The notes under the pieces: model-generated
Database searches by the model: none
The model's input: the letters and a program-made list of their open reading frames with translations, nothing else
Told to the model about the DNA's origin: nothing
In this document: positions 43,833 through 55,714 of the stretch, piece by piece
Numbering within the stretch: position 1 is the stretch's first letter
Layout of the letters: every line of letters starts with the position of its first letter
Source: Norana najaformis
Lineage: Eukaryota > Annelida > Clitellata > Crassiclitellata > Hormogastridae
DNA length: 64,000 bases
Assembly (NCBI GenBank): GCA_964023275.1
Contig: OZ029914.1
Span: 41,705,924-41,769,923 of the forward strand
Reading direction: 5' to 3'
Position numbers and translations under genes: made by a program

Positions 43833-45340
43833 GCGAAATTTTGCAATGGTTTGAATATGCAGGCGTTTCGACGTTGGAAAAGAAGTTTTAAAATTTGGTT
43901 AAACAGCGGTTGATAGAAGTAGGACAGACTAGTTGAAGCTAGATAAAGTGGATAAATAACGAGGGCTGGGTAAGAACTGAAAGGGTATGATATAAGGTTG
44001 GAAAAAATTGGGCGATCGAAGAAAGACAATGAACAGGGTATGAAAAGATCAAAACCATCTCAAATGATTTTAAAGACTTTAGGATAATCGTCACTGTAGA
44101 CTCAGATCAGTTGAAGTCAGACATTTAGTGAGTAGGAGGAAGTAGCCAGCAGTAGGAGGATGATATTTACTATAGAGAAATCAAAGTTTAGTATCGCTGG
44201 AAATTCAGAATCAGTCAAAGAGAACATAATAGCAAGAAGCGGTAAAAAGATATGGCGGTGGAATAGTAAGCCAGAAAAGATGTGCAGCCCTGACAGGAGC
44301 GCAGGAAGCTATCTAAGGAGAACATGAATAAATCGGAGATATAAGAAATATCGCGGATGCAAGAGCAGAAAACTGCGGGAAAACGGTTGTACGTGCAGTC
44401 AAGACGGCATTCTACCTGACTGATGTTTAATATTAGGTAAAAATTATAAATTTAGGCTCATATATGTCAAAACGTGTTGTGATGTTTTAAAAATGAGAGG
44501 TTCTCGTTGTCTGCTGTGCGTTTAATTTATTTTTAATGGTTCGTGGCATCGTGCTATTGGCGGACAGCTTTCGACAATAGCATTAAGTTTATGCGATGCT
44601 CCTATGGGGATCCGTTGCTCATATCACATACCAATCAAGCCGAGATTTGATCTACGATGTCCCTTAATATTCCACTACTGTCCCATAATATGCTGAATCA
44701 ACAAACCGTACTGGGCTTCATTTCATCTCTGCAATAATTCTTGAGCCACTCTTCCCTGTATAAATAAATTTAAAATGTTACTTTGTTGACAGTTTAAAAT
44801 AAATGTCAGAAATGCATTTCTCGTAAAGTTCAATGTTTTAGTTAAACACTTTTGTTGATTTAACACGAGTTATGCAGTCCAGCTAAGAAATATTTTAAAA
44901 AGTGGTTGCAAATAGTATAGTCGGCTTACAGTACAGTTTTTTAAGCGCACTTTTGATCTTTCTGGTTAGAATCTCGGCGTGTAAACCCTAACCTCCCAAC
45001 GTTTAGTGTTGACAGGTCAGGATTGCATCTGATGAGTTCCTCCTGAAGTGGCGCTGTGTAAATTTGCGGTTACAATTACTACTACAATCTTTTTCTGCAT
45101 CTGTTCTGATTGCTTCTGAGAGCCGGACCGATCGAACAATAAGATGGTGTCATATGACCTAATAACATTTATAATGGGCTTCCCTTAAACTTACCAGACA
45201 CATTGTATTATGCTAAAATGTGCATGATGTAGGTATATAATTTTGAGCAGCAAGTTGATTTATTAGGACACCCGTAAGGAGAAAAATGTATGCAGCTGTG
45301 TCGGCATAATATAGAGTACTGTTGTAGTAATTCGTAACCA
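43833..45340. other. No gene recognised
   Basis: No supported exon or transposon domain was found. The part 44960-45090 (CTAACCTCCCAACG, CATCTGATGAGTTCC) may be an old repeat. Confidence 0.4.
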
Positions 45341-45344
45341 ACTG

Positions 45345-45662
45345 ATACTGTAACTCTTGTGCCTCGAAACAGGATGGTGCTGGGCTCTTGGGCGACCTCG
45401 ATGACTGGTCCGAAGCTTTTTAATTTATTGCTCAGCTTTGTGTGTTCTGTGCGTTCTTTAAAATCATTCAGATTTACACGTTGACTGTTTCCAAATGGCT
45501 TGCCCACTGTAGCCTAATTCCATGTTTCCTTGACCTATTAGATTCGACCAAGCTTATCCTATGGATTATGATTTGTGACAGCGGTTTCACTTGAAGCGAC
45601 CATCGATGGATGCCCTGGGCATTATGATAATGATAGAAGCCATCAGATTATATCAGTAAGGG
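45345..45662 (+). mobile_element. L2-like LINE C-terminus and 3' end
   Basis: The plus strand reads M-T-G-P-K-L-F-N-L-L-L-S-F-V, then S-L-K-S-F-R-F, a worn form of G-P-R-L-W-N-x-L-P...S-F-K-x-x-L. After about 100 bases comes the 3' terminus GCGACCATCGATGGATGCC, GGGCATTATGATAATG. The pairing of ORF end and 3' terminus in one orientation shows that this terminus belongs to an L2-like LINE. Confidence 0.6.
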
Positions 45663-45823
45663 CTTTGATGTGCGACTGATAGATGCCACGTGTATTACTA
45701 GATTATATTCACCTTTGTTATGTTGTGTTATGTTACTTATCACTTTGTATATAAGCATATTAAATAAGAACATTATAGAACACGTTAGATTATATCTAAA
45801 CAGATCTGGTAAGGTTAATCGGG

Positions 45824-47538
45824 TTAGTTTAGATAAGACACGGCATAATGCACCTGTGTTAGAACTGGTTTTCTTTTATGCTTGACCCAAAGCCTGCAAA
45901 CACCGCATACGATGAAGAATCCGATTAAGACCAACGGAATCGTAATTAACAGAATTAGTCTTGTGTTCGTGAAGTCAGACGTCACTTCGTTCGATGTATC
46001 ACGCTGTTGTTGTTTGCATTGCTCTACAGAAATAACGCTAAACGTTGTTTGTTCGTATACAAAATGCGTTTCAGTTGGAGCAGATTGCGACAGCAATTGG
46101 CTAGCTGCAGTATCCTAAACCCCTTTTATCAGTTAAATGTGAAACAATTCTACTGTTTGTTAGCTTACACATGTATTATTTCGCCAGGAATTTATTTCAG
46201 TTATACAGCTGATTCAACAGCTGTCCTGTTTTAAGGCCATATATGTGCATCATCTTCAAGCTTTCTATAAAACTTAGGCTAAGTCCATAAAAAATTTTTA
46301 ACGCAACGTTTCTGAATTCAGGTCACCGTATACTCACCGGGAACTACTGATGTATTGCATTGGAACTCGAGCGCTACACCTGAAGCAGGATTTTCAATGT
46401 TACAGAGTAACCAAGTTCCACCCTTGGTTGCTGTAATAGTCTTCAATTCGACCCTGCTGTATGTTTGATTGAAGCTGGTGAATTCTTGCTGGACAACGGA
46501 ATTACATTTGTTGCCATACTCGTAATACCATATTGAATGAGGAGCACAGCTGCCGGTGTAGTTGACTGCACAGCTTAGTTCAGTGATCTCTGTTGTTGTC
46601 TCAATGCATTCGACATCACTTATGTTGTCAGTGCATGTAGGCATTTCATCTGTTTAAAAGTATTTAATAAACAACCTGCATATATTGAACAGAATGCGAT
46701 GAACTACCCTTACACTACAGTAATACTGTCCAGGGCTCTTATCTTCTGCACAAGTATAGTGTAGGATAGGGCTACGACCATAGGTCGAAATCTTCCTCTT
46801 TGGGAATAATTAGACGACCCATTGTTAACAATCTGGATTCGACATTGGATATCCCTGCCCTTCCATGATTTAGCGTTATACCTAAAAAGGGATTTCCTTG
46901 CTGTAAATGTACGGCACCTTCACTCACTGGTAACAGGTCTGTCAGGTCTGTCACAATTGTCAGTCGAAGAATAACGCGTCCATAAATATATGTGTGTGGT
47001 ATTTTACAATCTACTTCCAGCACTAGTGCAATACAATTAGCTCTAACTGCACACATTCTAGCTAGCTCATAAAAATTCCCTTTAGGGAATTTACTCAGGG
47101 TTGTTATCTTCGCCACAATTAAGAGTGTAGGCTAAGGTTATCACATACCAAGAATAGGCCAAATTCTCTGCCCTATGGCCTACGTGCCTTCTCTAAATTT
47201 TAATTCTCTTCCTATCTATCTTCTCTCTCTTTCTGACTCACCCTCAATCGTTGGGTTAGAGACTCAGCGAGCCACCACTCTGTACCATATTGTCACAAAG
47301 CAGCTAAACTTGTATAATGTTCAGTTTGCAGTTTAGCTGACGGAAGCTTGATGAGGAAGCTAAACTTCAAATTTATATATGTATATGTAAAAAGGATAAA
47401 TGCATGTTAACTATAAATTATAACGTATATTTATTTACATTCAAATTGTTTGTAATTCATGCGTTCATGAGTACTGCATTTACAGCATTGCTGTAGATTT
47501 CAGTATTAAGCCTACATAATTTGCGTTTTTGGGTACCC

Positions 47539-47591
<53 letters not shown>

Positions 47592-48527
47592 CAAACAATT
47601 TATCTCTAATGACATTTGTTTTGCACTAATAGACCTATAGACCTATACTGCCTGTAGTCGGGTTTTGCCAGTCCTAAGCCTGGATAAAAGAGGAGGCCGA
47701 CGTCAATGGCCTTTGATGCCACAACATGTCGTTAAACATTGGAAACTACTACTGCCCATATATTAGTGCAAAAGCAAATGTCACGGAAAATCAATAACAA
47801 TTTTATAATCAATAACAATTTTATGAATGGAATCAATTATTTTGCTTTAATACCTCATTTCAAAATAATATCCTAGTCAAAAGTTTGGGAGGGGCAGTTC
47901 CCCGTGATTTCCGCCACTGATTGTGGGTGTAATACGCCTAGTGGCGCCACCCTACGATTGCCTATAGGCCTGAAAGCTAATCTTTCATCCGTTGATATTT
48001 GATATATAACTTGCAATTACTTCTCAAAATGTATTTTCCTCAGAGATACGTGGCTCTATTCGAACAATATAGCATTTTCATTCGAGGAATTAATTTAAAG
48101 CCCCAAAATAGATAACGGTTTTTTGTTCTGTAATTGAGCTATAAACTCATAAAATAAAATTTCAGTAGAAATTAATTCAGGATGAAACGAAATTCCCTTT
48201 ACTTACCCAGAACGATCAGTTCCTTATTGTGTCGTTCACCGTGACCGGCGGTTCCTCTACAAGTGTATGTCCCAGCGTCTGATACTTGAACGTTCGTTAT
48301 CTTCAGCTTCAGGCCTTCACTCGTTCCTTCAACAACGAATCTGCCTGATTCGGCATATCTGTTGAGTAGCCTTCGAAGATTATAAACGTCGTTGGAATGA
48401 CTCTCCCCAACTGGAACATGACTTAGATAATAGGGTTCCGGACTGCAGGTGGAAAATCTTAGTTGGAGTTTGCCGCCTTTTATCGCAACAACATAATCGC
48501 GACACACCTTGGCCGATAGATCACTAC
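45824..48527 (-). CDS. Gene E: Ig-superfamily receptor with short tail (5' exons unresolved)
   Basis: Three exons fit on the minus strand: 48207-48527 (V-like Ig, 321 nt), 46338-46649 (C2-like, 312 nt) and 45824-46023 (stalk, transmembrane, tail, stop TAA). All junctions are phase 1 GT-AG. The V-like exon has the F-strand motif D-A-G-T-Y-T-C-R-G and the family block N-D-V-Y-N-L-R-R-L-L-N-R-Y; a B-strand Cys is present but the usual core Trp is not evident. The C2-like exon starts D-E-M-P-T-C and has extra cysteines. The last exon has the helix L-I-L-L-I-T-I-P-L-V-L-I-G-F-F-I-V, a basic stop-transfer and a tail of about 20 residues ending V-H-Y-A-V-S-Y-L-N, which has two tyrosines and a Y-L-N Grb2-type site but no canonical ITIM. 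Signal peptide and first V-like exons are not located; the exon at 61156-61482 is one candidate, but a pseudogene on the other strand lies between. Confidence 0.68.
46772..47116 (-). other. Open frame of 114 codons, not recognised
   Basis: This open frame lies in the intron between the V-like and C2-like exons of gene E, in the same orientation. It has a balanced composition (V-L-E-V-D-C-K-I-P, R-V-I-L-R-L-T-I-V-T-D-L-T-D) unlike simple repeats, but no domain, splice partner or second copy was recognised. It may be a worn transposon piece or chance. Confidence 0.25.
47541..47589. repeat. (TA)n dinucleotide tract
   Basis: Nearly perfect TA repeat, about 48 bases, in an intron of gene E. Confidence 0.95.
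47640..47755 (+). repeat. Interspersed repeat with ACT tail, second copy
   Basis: GTTTTGCCAGTCCTAAGCCT, GGATAAAAGAGGAGG, TTTGATGCCACAACATGTCG, TTAAACATTGGAAACTACTACT: the same element as at 12270-12400 with about a dozen differences. Confidence 0.65.
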
Positions 48528-49290
48528 CTAAATAAAATGTTACGAATGGTATCAAATAAACTGTTTCAATACATCATGTTCGAAAATATTATTTTAGTAT
48601 GTTATGATTGAGTAACTGAATTCTTTGCCTAACGGTTTCACTAACAGTTAGACCTCTGATTGTCAACTGTTGAGACAGCATATGAACGAACATCCTTTTG
48701 TCCTGTTCAATATAGGGCATATAAACCGTTACGCAAAGTGGCTTTTCCAATTGTAAACTGTCATTCGAATGACCGCCATAAATATAAACATCACTGGCTG
48801 ATAAAACGTTGTTTAAACCATGTAAAAAGAAATCACACCTGTATGTAAAATATATTAAAAATCCTACAAAACTCAAATATTTTACACAAAATTTTTGATA
48901 ACCTACATTGATGAACATTTAACAGGGAATGAACATGTTATCTAAAGAAATCACTGAGAACGTTGGCGTAATCTCTCTTATTTGCAATGTTCTGTCTCAA
49001 ACTATACTTTTGAATTTGTATCATCGCTCAATTTGCCCATGTATATCATAATGCGATACTTCATGGGTTTCTACTTATCATAGTCGCTTAACTAATCTTA
49101 AAATCTGCAGAAACGCGCCATTCGTGCAAAATGCAACTAATGAAGTTTCTATTAAAGATAGCTATAACTGTAACTAAAACTCGACAATAACGATAACAAA
49201 ATAAAAGCTAAAACTGAAAAGGCTGAACTATAACTAGAACAAGAATAAAAAGTTCCTGTACCAATAAGAACAAAAATACATAATTAAACT
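48182..49290. repeat. Segmental duplication, copy 2 (partner 25391-26510)
   Basis: This is the copy with the intact V-like exon (48207-48527). The embedded plus-strand LINE fragment and the following AACTAAAACTC, AACGATAACAAAATAAAAG, CTAAAACTGAAAAGGCT stretch match copy 1 closely. Similarity ends abruptly at a SINE fragment near 49290. Confidence 0.85.
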
Positions 49291-49400
49291 GGTTATTGTG
49301 TGTGGACCCTGAGCGAGTCCTTCACTCAGAATTGCTCAACGCCATCGATTGATGCATATTTATTAAATAATGGTGGTTAATAAATGCAGGAATAATAAAA
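49290..49400 (+). mobile_element. SINE 3' half
   Basis: GTGTGGACCCTGAGCGAGTC, CTTCACTCAGAATTGCTC, AACGCCATCGATTGATGC, then GGTTAATAAATGCAGG: core and tail of the tRNA-derived SINE without its head. Confidence 0.7.
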
Positions 49401-49559
49401 ATTATACTAATAGTTGCGATTTGGTAGAACTAGTGTGTTACACTATGCCTAAGTTGGTCTTTTCGGGTGGTTTAATTTTGCCTTTTTTGAATGAATTAGA
49501 GTTCAGCTGGCGTCACTAGAGTCTAAATCGTCTATTTACCCCGTTTTTGTTTCATTCAT

Positions 49560-50260
49560 ATCGCTGACCTTCGCAGAATCCACACTCTTCTTTACTTCAA
49601 AACTCCTTCTACCATAGTTCTTCTATCCATAGTCCTTCTATCCATAGTCCTTCTATCCATAGTCCTTGTTAAACTTGAATGCTGCAATTCGCTTTCCCTG
49701 AATATATACACCACCCAAATAAACCGCCTTTAAGCTGTCCAGAATGTTCTCGCTCGTGCTGTCACCAGCACCTCAAAACACCATCACAATAATCATGCTC
49801 TTAAATCTTTTAATTGGCTAAAAAGAACTCAAAGAATAGAGTGCAAAGTCCTATCGCTTACGTACAACATACCTCAGATCTCCAAACTCTTCTCTCTTTG
49901 TAAGGTATTTACAATCCAACCACTCAGTTCAATTCGCCCCTCTTCAGTCCTAACACTTCTCCGCCCTTCTATCACCTCATCCCTAATTTTGAAATCGATC
50001 CATAGCCCTAGCTACTCCGCTCATCTGGAATAAACTCCCGCCATAATTACAACAGTTATCTGATCCATCCTACAAACTCACCAATACTGCACCCTTATTG
50101 TCTCTGTGCAAGTTCTTTACTCAAAACGAGAAATTCTCCTCTTCCCAAATCCCATCCTTCTCCTCCTTCTCTTACCTCAATCACCTCTTCAATTCTTAAC
50201 ACCATCCACCGTAGCCGTCAGATCGTCTGACTCCATGACTATTGGATCTTGACATGGAAC
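49560..50260 (+). mobile_element. CR1/L2-like LINE reverse transcriptase C-terminal remnant
   Basis: The plus strand reads, with few breaks, L-V-K-L-E-C-C-N-S-L, then R-L-Q-A-V-Q-N-V-L-A-R-A-V, N-H-A-L-K-S-F-N-W-L-K, R-I-E-C-K-V-L-S-L-T-Y-N and L-L-R-P-S-I-T-S-S-L. This order (L-D-Y-C-N-S-L...L-Q-x-V-Q-N-x-x-A-R...L-K-S-L-H-W-L...R-I-x-Y-K-V-L-S-L-T-Y) is characteristic of a CR1/L2-type family common in aquatic invertebrates. A threefold CTTCTATCCATAGTC repeat sits at its 5' end. Confidence 0.85.
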
Positions 50261-51005
50261 CGATTCTGACCCTTCCTTCATATCGATTTTGTTTTGACTG
50301 AGCGCCTTTGATTAAGCTGGTTCCAGCGACTCAGCTCTCTTTTGATGCTGAAGAAATCTCGAAAGTTTGTCATTAATCAGTGATACAACAATAGAACAAT
50401 AGAGCGCTAGTGAAATGGGTTACCCGGGTACGTGAAGTCCATTAGTCATAACACAACAGCTCGCTCCGCAATTATGTTAATAAGAACGTGTATCAGCCTG
50501 TCACTGAAAACGCTTCTATTCTCACAAAGTCCATCAAGTGTAAGTTATGTAGCACAACGTTATCAACAGTCTCGTTCTGTTTTGGGTAAGTCCTATAGTT
50601 GCTTAAAAAGCTCTGGATTAGGCCTATACATGGCGATGAGAACAGTAAAATGGCTACAAATAGCCCAATGTCTACAAACAGTTCAGCATGAGATAGGTAG
50701 TGCATTTTTATTATGAAATAATAAGTTAAAGTGATAATAATACTAAATAATATATATATATAATAAATGAGCTTGGGAATTGAGACTGCCGGAATAATGC
50801 GTGGTTGATATGAAATGCCTTTTGCTAGCTTTTGTGCATATATAACGTCATTAAAACCTGTACTGTGTAACGGAATGTGTTGACGTCTTTTTTTCTGCAT
50901 TTGAAGGAATCTAGTTACACATTGACAGGAGACAGGGTGAAAATCATTTTCGCCCAGTGCCTGAGATAATAGTGTTCATCACTGAACAAACAAATAAATA
51001 ACAAT
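50261..51005. other. No gene recognised
   Basis: A minus-strand open frame (50900-50493) has a hydrophobic stretch (Y-I-Y-I-L-F-S-I-I-I-T-L), but no splice partner or family was seen. The hydrophobicity reflects AT-rich sequence with a TATATATA run at 50750-50763. Confidence 0.4.
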
Positions 51006-51007
51006 CT

Positions 51008-51245
51008 GAGAACTTCTATAGCGCCAGTGTAATACTGCTCAAGGCATCAGTCGATGGTCGATACCAAGCAATATCGTTGTGGAAGCCAAAATCAAGGGTG
51101 AGCGCGGTCGAAAAACCAATAACGGAATCTGAGAAGACACAGAAACGGCCGACGGAAGAAATGAATCCAGGAAGATATGAGCTTTTTATATCTGAAGGCC
51201 AAAGCAGAAAGTTTACCGAGAGTTCCAGAGTCTAGGGCAGTTATG
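51008..51245 (-). mobile_element. L2-like LINE 3' end with C-terminal remnant
   Basis: ACTTCTATAGCGCCAGTG, then TCAAGGCATCAGTCGATGG (3' terminus, reversed) is followed upstream in the element by about 170 bases in which P-R-L-W-N-S is still readable on the minus strand. Confidence 0.55.
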
Positions 51246-51764
51246 TAAAGTTTTTGCAGAAATTGTCTAAATAGACACGCAGTTAGCGCCTTTTTATGGC
51301 GTAAAGTGTAAACATGACAGAGCAGTGTTCAATCTAACCGATGAATTAATTATTTTTCTTGCACTTAACAACATATGGATGACGTATCGTGCTGAAGTGA
51401 ATGTATTATGATGGTGTGAATATTTATTGTTCTAATCAGCACATAATTGTAATTAAAGTGGCCGCCGTGAAGCTCAGAGTAGCGTACGAGTGCACGGAAA
51501 AGAGATGACGGCTTGGGCTCCTCATACTCTGTATGGAGGCTCAACATGCCCTAGACCTCCTCCGCCACTCTCTCACTGCAAAGCTGCTGCGACCCTGATG
51601 CATATGAATCACGGTTGACATTTATGGGGGCCTGTCTCTTTTTTTTGGATTTATCAACTGCAATCCGTTTAAACGCAGGCAAACTGGTTCAATTCAATGT
51701 TTGGTTATATATCTACCTACAGGCAGGAAGGCTGAACTGGTAGCATATGCAAAGACGCACTCAT

Positions 51765-51796
51765 TTTGTATGTATGTATGTATGTATGTATGTATC
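51765..51796. repeat. (TATG)n array
   Basis: Seven near-perfect TATG units. Confidence 0.9.
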
Positions 51797-52017
51797 TGGC
51801 TCTTTCTAACAACCTCTCAAAGCCCTAAAACATGGCTATCTAATAGTTACGACATGTTTAAGATCGTTATGTTAATGCGTGAATGTTTGGCCGGATGTGC
51901 TGCATCCTGTCTTAGAGAGCTATGCACACTATACAAGTGTCTCCCATATCTGACCCAGATCCCTTCGCTCTGCACCGCAGGGTGATCTGGCTATTACCCC
52001 GTTCCACACTTTCAAAT

Positions 52018-52112
52018 TCCAACTAGGAAGTTTCGCCGTAGCCCAGCGCCTTCGATTGATGCATACGTAGTTATTAAACAATGGCGCTTAATAAATGCAG
52101 AAATAATCATAA
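52018..52112 (+). mobile_element. SINE tail
   Basis: AGCGCCTTCGATTGATGC, then AACAATGGCGCTTAATAAATG and CAGAAATAATC: the SINE tail hairpin and terminal repeat. Confidence 0.65.
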
Positions 52113-52249
52113 GAAACTGACACACCTGCTAAGGGAGTTTAATTCATTTGAGCTCCAGCCTTCAGAGTCATCTCGGCATGTGGGCCCTATTCAGTACGTG
52201 AGATGAAACCTGGCAGCTCGCCAAAATGAATGGAGTTCGTCATAATACA

Positions 52250-52435
52250 TACATGATTACATATCTGACGCATACACACATACATACATATATACATACA
52301 TATTGAATGCATAATGCATACATACATACATACATTCATACTGTACTTAATGCATGCATATATATACATAATATATGCATAATACATGCATACGTACATG
52401 CATGCCTGCATACATACATGCATGCTGGATGTATA
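52250..52435. repeat. CATA/CATG array
   Basis: Imperfect CATACATA and CATGCATA repeat of about 180 bases giving artefact open frames on both strands. Confidence 0.9.
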
Positions 52436-52865
52436 GATAACTGGCAGTTAAGTAGCGCATTCTTGCTTATATATATAATATATATGGGCGTTTATATAGC
52501 ACCTTATTAGAACCTTTCGAAGACGCTTCTTGCCAGCCAAGTGTATATTGCAGTTCGAAAGTTCATGTGCATGCCAACCATGCTGGAGTATAAGGGAAAG
52601 TCTCCATTGGCAAGCTTTCTCATACACATTGAATCAATCTGACGGTTTCTCGTCCATGACTGAAAGATGCAGACGACAGCTAAGTGAATTACGCTTTACA
52701 GAGAAGTCTCCAAGAATAAGTGTAGTCACTTTTTAGGGTAAGGCATGGTCGACGTCAACGCTCTTACTAGCAGTCAATAGATGTCGTTAAACAATAGATG
52801 CTCTTTCTACCACTTAGAAGTGAATCAGGCTACATTATGTAACTTGATATTCTGTATTTGTTTAG

Positions 52866-53033
52866 CAAATAATGGAGCTGTATTCCATTTATTTAACTGC
52901 TAGCTTCGCTTTCCAAGATGGCTTTACTGAAGATGTCAACTATGCGGAAATCAATCGATCAAAGCAAATTCAAATGTGGAACACCGATTGCAGTGCTTGT
53001 AATTTACTGGACCTTTTTGCAAAATTGGGGTAG
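52866..53033 (+). CDS. Candidate orphan terminal tail exon with ITIM-like motif
   Basis: After an acceptor (TTGTTTAG) the sequence is open in phase 0 for 55 codons to TAG. It contains E-L-Y-S-I-Y-L and G-F-T-E-D-V-N-Y-A-E-I-N-R-S. Phase 0 is exactly how the last exons of genes A and B begin, and the block aligns loosely with their D-G-T-I-Y-T-E-V-N-I-A-R. V-N-Y-A-E-I fits the inhibitory consensus (I/V/L/S)-x-Y-x-x-(I/V/L). No upstream exons of a matching gene were found between 38 and 52.8 kb, so it may be a relic of a deleted family member. The alternative is chance. Confidence 0.35.
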   Translation, partial: QIMELYSIYLTASFAFQDGFTEDVNYAEINRSKQIQMWNTDCSACNLLDLFAKLG

Positions 53034-54654
53034 TTATTAATAATTGCGTTATCTATTGCATTTTTCTTTATCCATTTGGCATCCTTTCCAATCTAAATGA
53101 TTCCTAAATTTATTAAGAACAAGTTCATCTTTAAGGATATAAAACTGAAAAAGTCCCCACTGATGGGGTGTCGCTTACGCATAGAACCAAGCTAACGAAA
53201 TCCATTCCAGAGTTCTTAGCTGGCACAATGTTAAGAGTTTGGACCTTGTTGTACTGCGGATGTGGAATGACGACAACCAAATGAAGTTACGTTCACCAAC
53301 TAGCATTTTCTGAGCGTCTGGTGGAAGATGTTGAATCCGGATATCCGTCAGATCACGAGGTCTGTGAACACTGCACAGGCATTCTTCAGTATCTGGTCCG
53401 TTGGTTCAGTACCTCTATGCTATTGACGATCGTGCCACTCCAAAGACTCAGCCACGCCTCTGCATCACCAAAAGCGCCCGTTCGTAGACGGCGTACGTAT
53501 GTATGGTGCTTGACGCTGTAAAAACTGGAACCGGTCAACCTCCTACGTGTCAACCAATTCAAAATCAGGCCGGACTTCGGTGATTGGTGTTCAAGTACTA
53601 CCAAACACCGCACGAAATCAAAAGATTCGGACAAGTTATACGCCAGAACAACCATTGAAATTCAGGCTTTGACAAACTAATCTGGCAATAATCGATTTAA
53701 ATGCGTCAACAACACTCAGCATGATAGAAGGCGATAGTAGCACAGTACAACTATGATATTGACTATATAAGCCATGTGCAGTTGAAGTATACTACCTTAT
53801 ACAATTAATTGCTTTTTACATTACCAAAGATACCAAATTATAATCTGATCGTGAACATCCGGCTGTTTTCAGGTGTTGATTCTTCTCTGACTGTGACTCC
53901 GACGAATGTCGCCTCCATGAAAAGTGAGAAAATCCCAATTGAATGCAGCACTAACGAAAATGTCCTACTTAAATGGAAAGTATTTCTCCCTGGGTCATCA
54001 ACCAAAGAAGGTCAGGAGATTTATAATGGGTACAGAGTCTCATCGAGTGCCTCTTCTTACAGTGCCTTCCAGCTAAGCGTTCCTGCACATGCTGGTCAGC
54101 ACAACCTTCAAATCACTGCCCTGAAAGAAGTCGCAGGAAGTTTCATATGTCTGGAACCAGGAAGTTTGGAGAAAAATCAGCACAACTCATAGTACTTCGT
54201 GAGTAATTACAGGCTTTTCTGGAACCGAGCTTTGTCGTCCTTGTGGGTCATTGTCGGCAAAACTTAGTTTGTGTTTGGTATCATGGTTGTCAAAGAAATC
54301 CTTGAGAAAGTGAGAAATTTGAGAGCTTGACTCGATTCACATAAGTTCACTCAACTATTGCGACAGTGCGACATACCAAAAAGAATCACATTCTATTTTT
54401 CTATGTCTTTGACGGTCTTGTCGGCAACACATAGGTCCAGTACAGCACCATGGACTGTAAAGAAATGTCCAGAGATTGATAAGTTCGACTTGATTTGTGC
54501 AAACTCTTATATGAAATATGTTTTATGACAGAATAGTGCTCTCGTAGGGACATTGTCCCTTTTTGTTGCGTCCTCTGTATGGAATTTTAGCTCATCTCTT
54601 GAGCTTTGCCAACGCATTGCAAGATGAGCTACTGGCCTTTTAATCTAATCAATG

Positions 54655-54905
54655 ATCTTTTATAACTCGTAATCGTAATACGGAATACATCAGTCGATAG
54701 TTGTTTCTAAGCAAAATCGCATCCCTAAATCACAATCCATTGAAAAAAAGCAAATCGAGATCCATAAAACCTCAGATACTGAAAGACATTCTACGGAGGA
54801 TAAGTAATTCGGAGAACAGGATACTTCAACCCAGACCTAAATGGCATCATAGAACTCGCAAAGTAGACAGAAGCAGGTAATCCCATAGTCTTGGACAGGG
54901 GCCGA
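54655..54905 (-). mobile_element. L2-like LINE 3' end with worn UTR
   Basis: ATAACTCGTAATCG, CATCAGTCGATAGTTG, then about 180 bases aligning in outline with the copy at 51008-51245 (CATCGATT-type terminus and AGACAC/CGGA blocks). Inserted between pseudogene F exons. Confidence 0.45.
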
Positions 54906-55714
54906 GTAAGATCGGTACCCAGTACCGTTCTGGTATCGCATGAAATTATGTAGGTTATTAGTTTCTATTCTTGTAGATATATGTTGAATGACTATGCGTC
55001 GAATTTGTTGTTTTGCAGATTCTCATCCGAACTGCCTGCCATACGACATCTGGCGTTGACTATGTCGGCATTACTTGTGTCATTCACTTTCATGGACACT
55101 GGGTCCCAGAGGTGGAATGGAGACAATGCGACATATATGATGAAACGGTCATCAAAGGTGATGTTACCAACTTCTTATTTCCAAATGAGAGAGTTAGCAT
55201 CACCATGACAGTGACGCAGAACGGCAATAACAATTACACTTGCTACAAAGTAACAGTCAGGTTAAGAGAAGATGAACGACCGCCGGAAACCAGTGCTCTC
55301 AACATCCCAGAATACAATGACACGCTCTGTTTCAAATACCCAGAGTGGTTCAGTACCTCAGAGTGCAACAGAACGTGAAAAGATGACAATATTCGCAGTA
55401 AGTACTCAGATACTCAATTCGTAAGTAGGAGTGGTACTAATATTTGGTTATGCATGCATTTAAAGACAGTTTAAGGGTGAAATGTAGTTACTTCTTCTTT
55501 AACCTATCTACTCTTAGATCTGCATAATATCTAGATATTCAAAGATCTAGACAGCAACGTAAAACTCCCAGTGAATCAACAGTCTGTTCTAAAAGAAAAC
55601 AAAACTTAAAAGTGATATTAATGCCAATTTCGTATCGCCAGTCATTTGAACTATAAAACCGCAGAAAAGTAAGGTCTTGATTGGAGCACATTAGCTAATT
55701 GTTTAGAATGCTTG

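Noticed and set aside
45015-45060. CTGATGAG motif suggesting a hammerhead ribozyme
   Set aside because: The required CGAAAC block and closing stems are missing.
48589-48918. 110-codon minus-strand frame next to the gene E V-like exon as an extra exon
   Set aside because: It is antisense to a plus-strand LINE fragment (I-D-E-H-L-T-W) repeated at 25960 and 59725, and it is broken in the duplicate copy.
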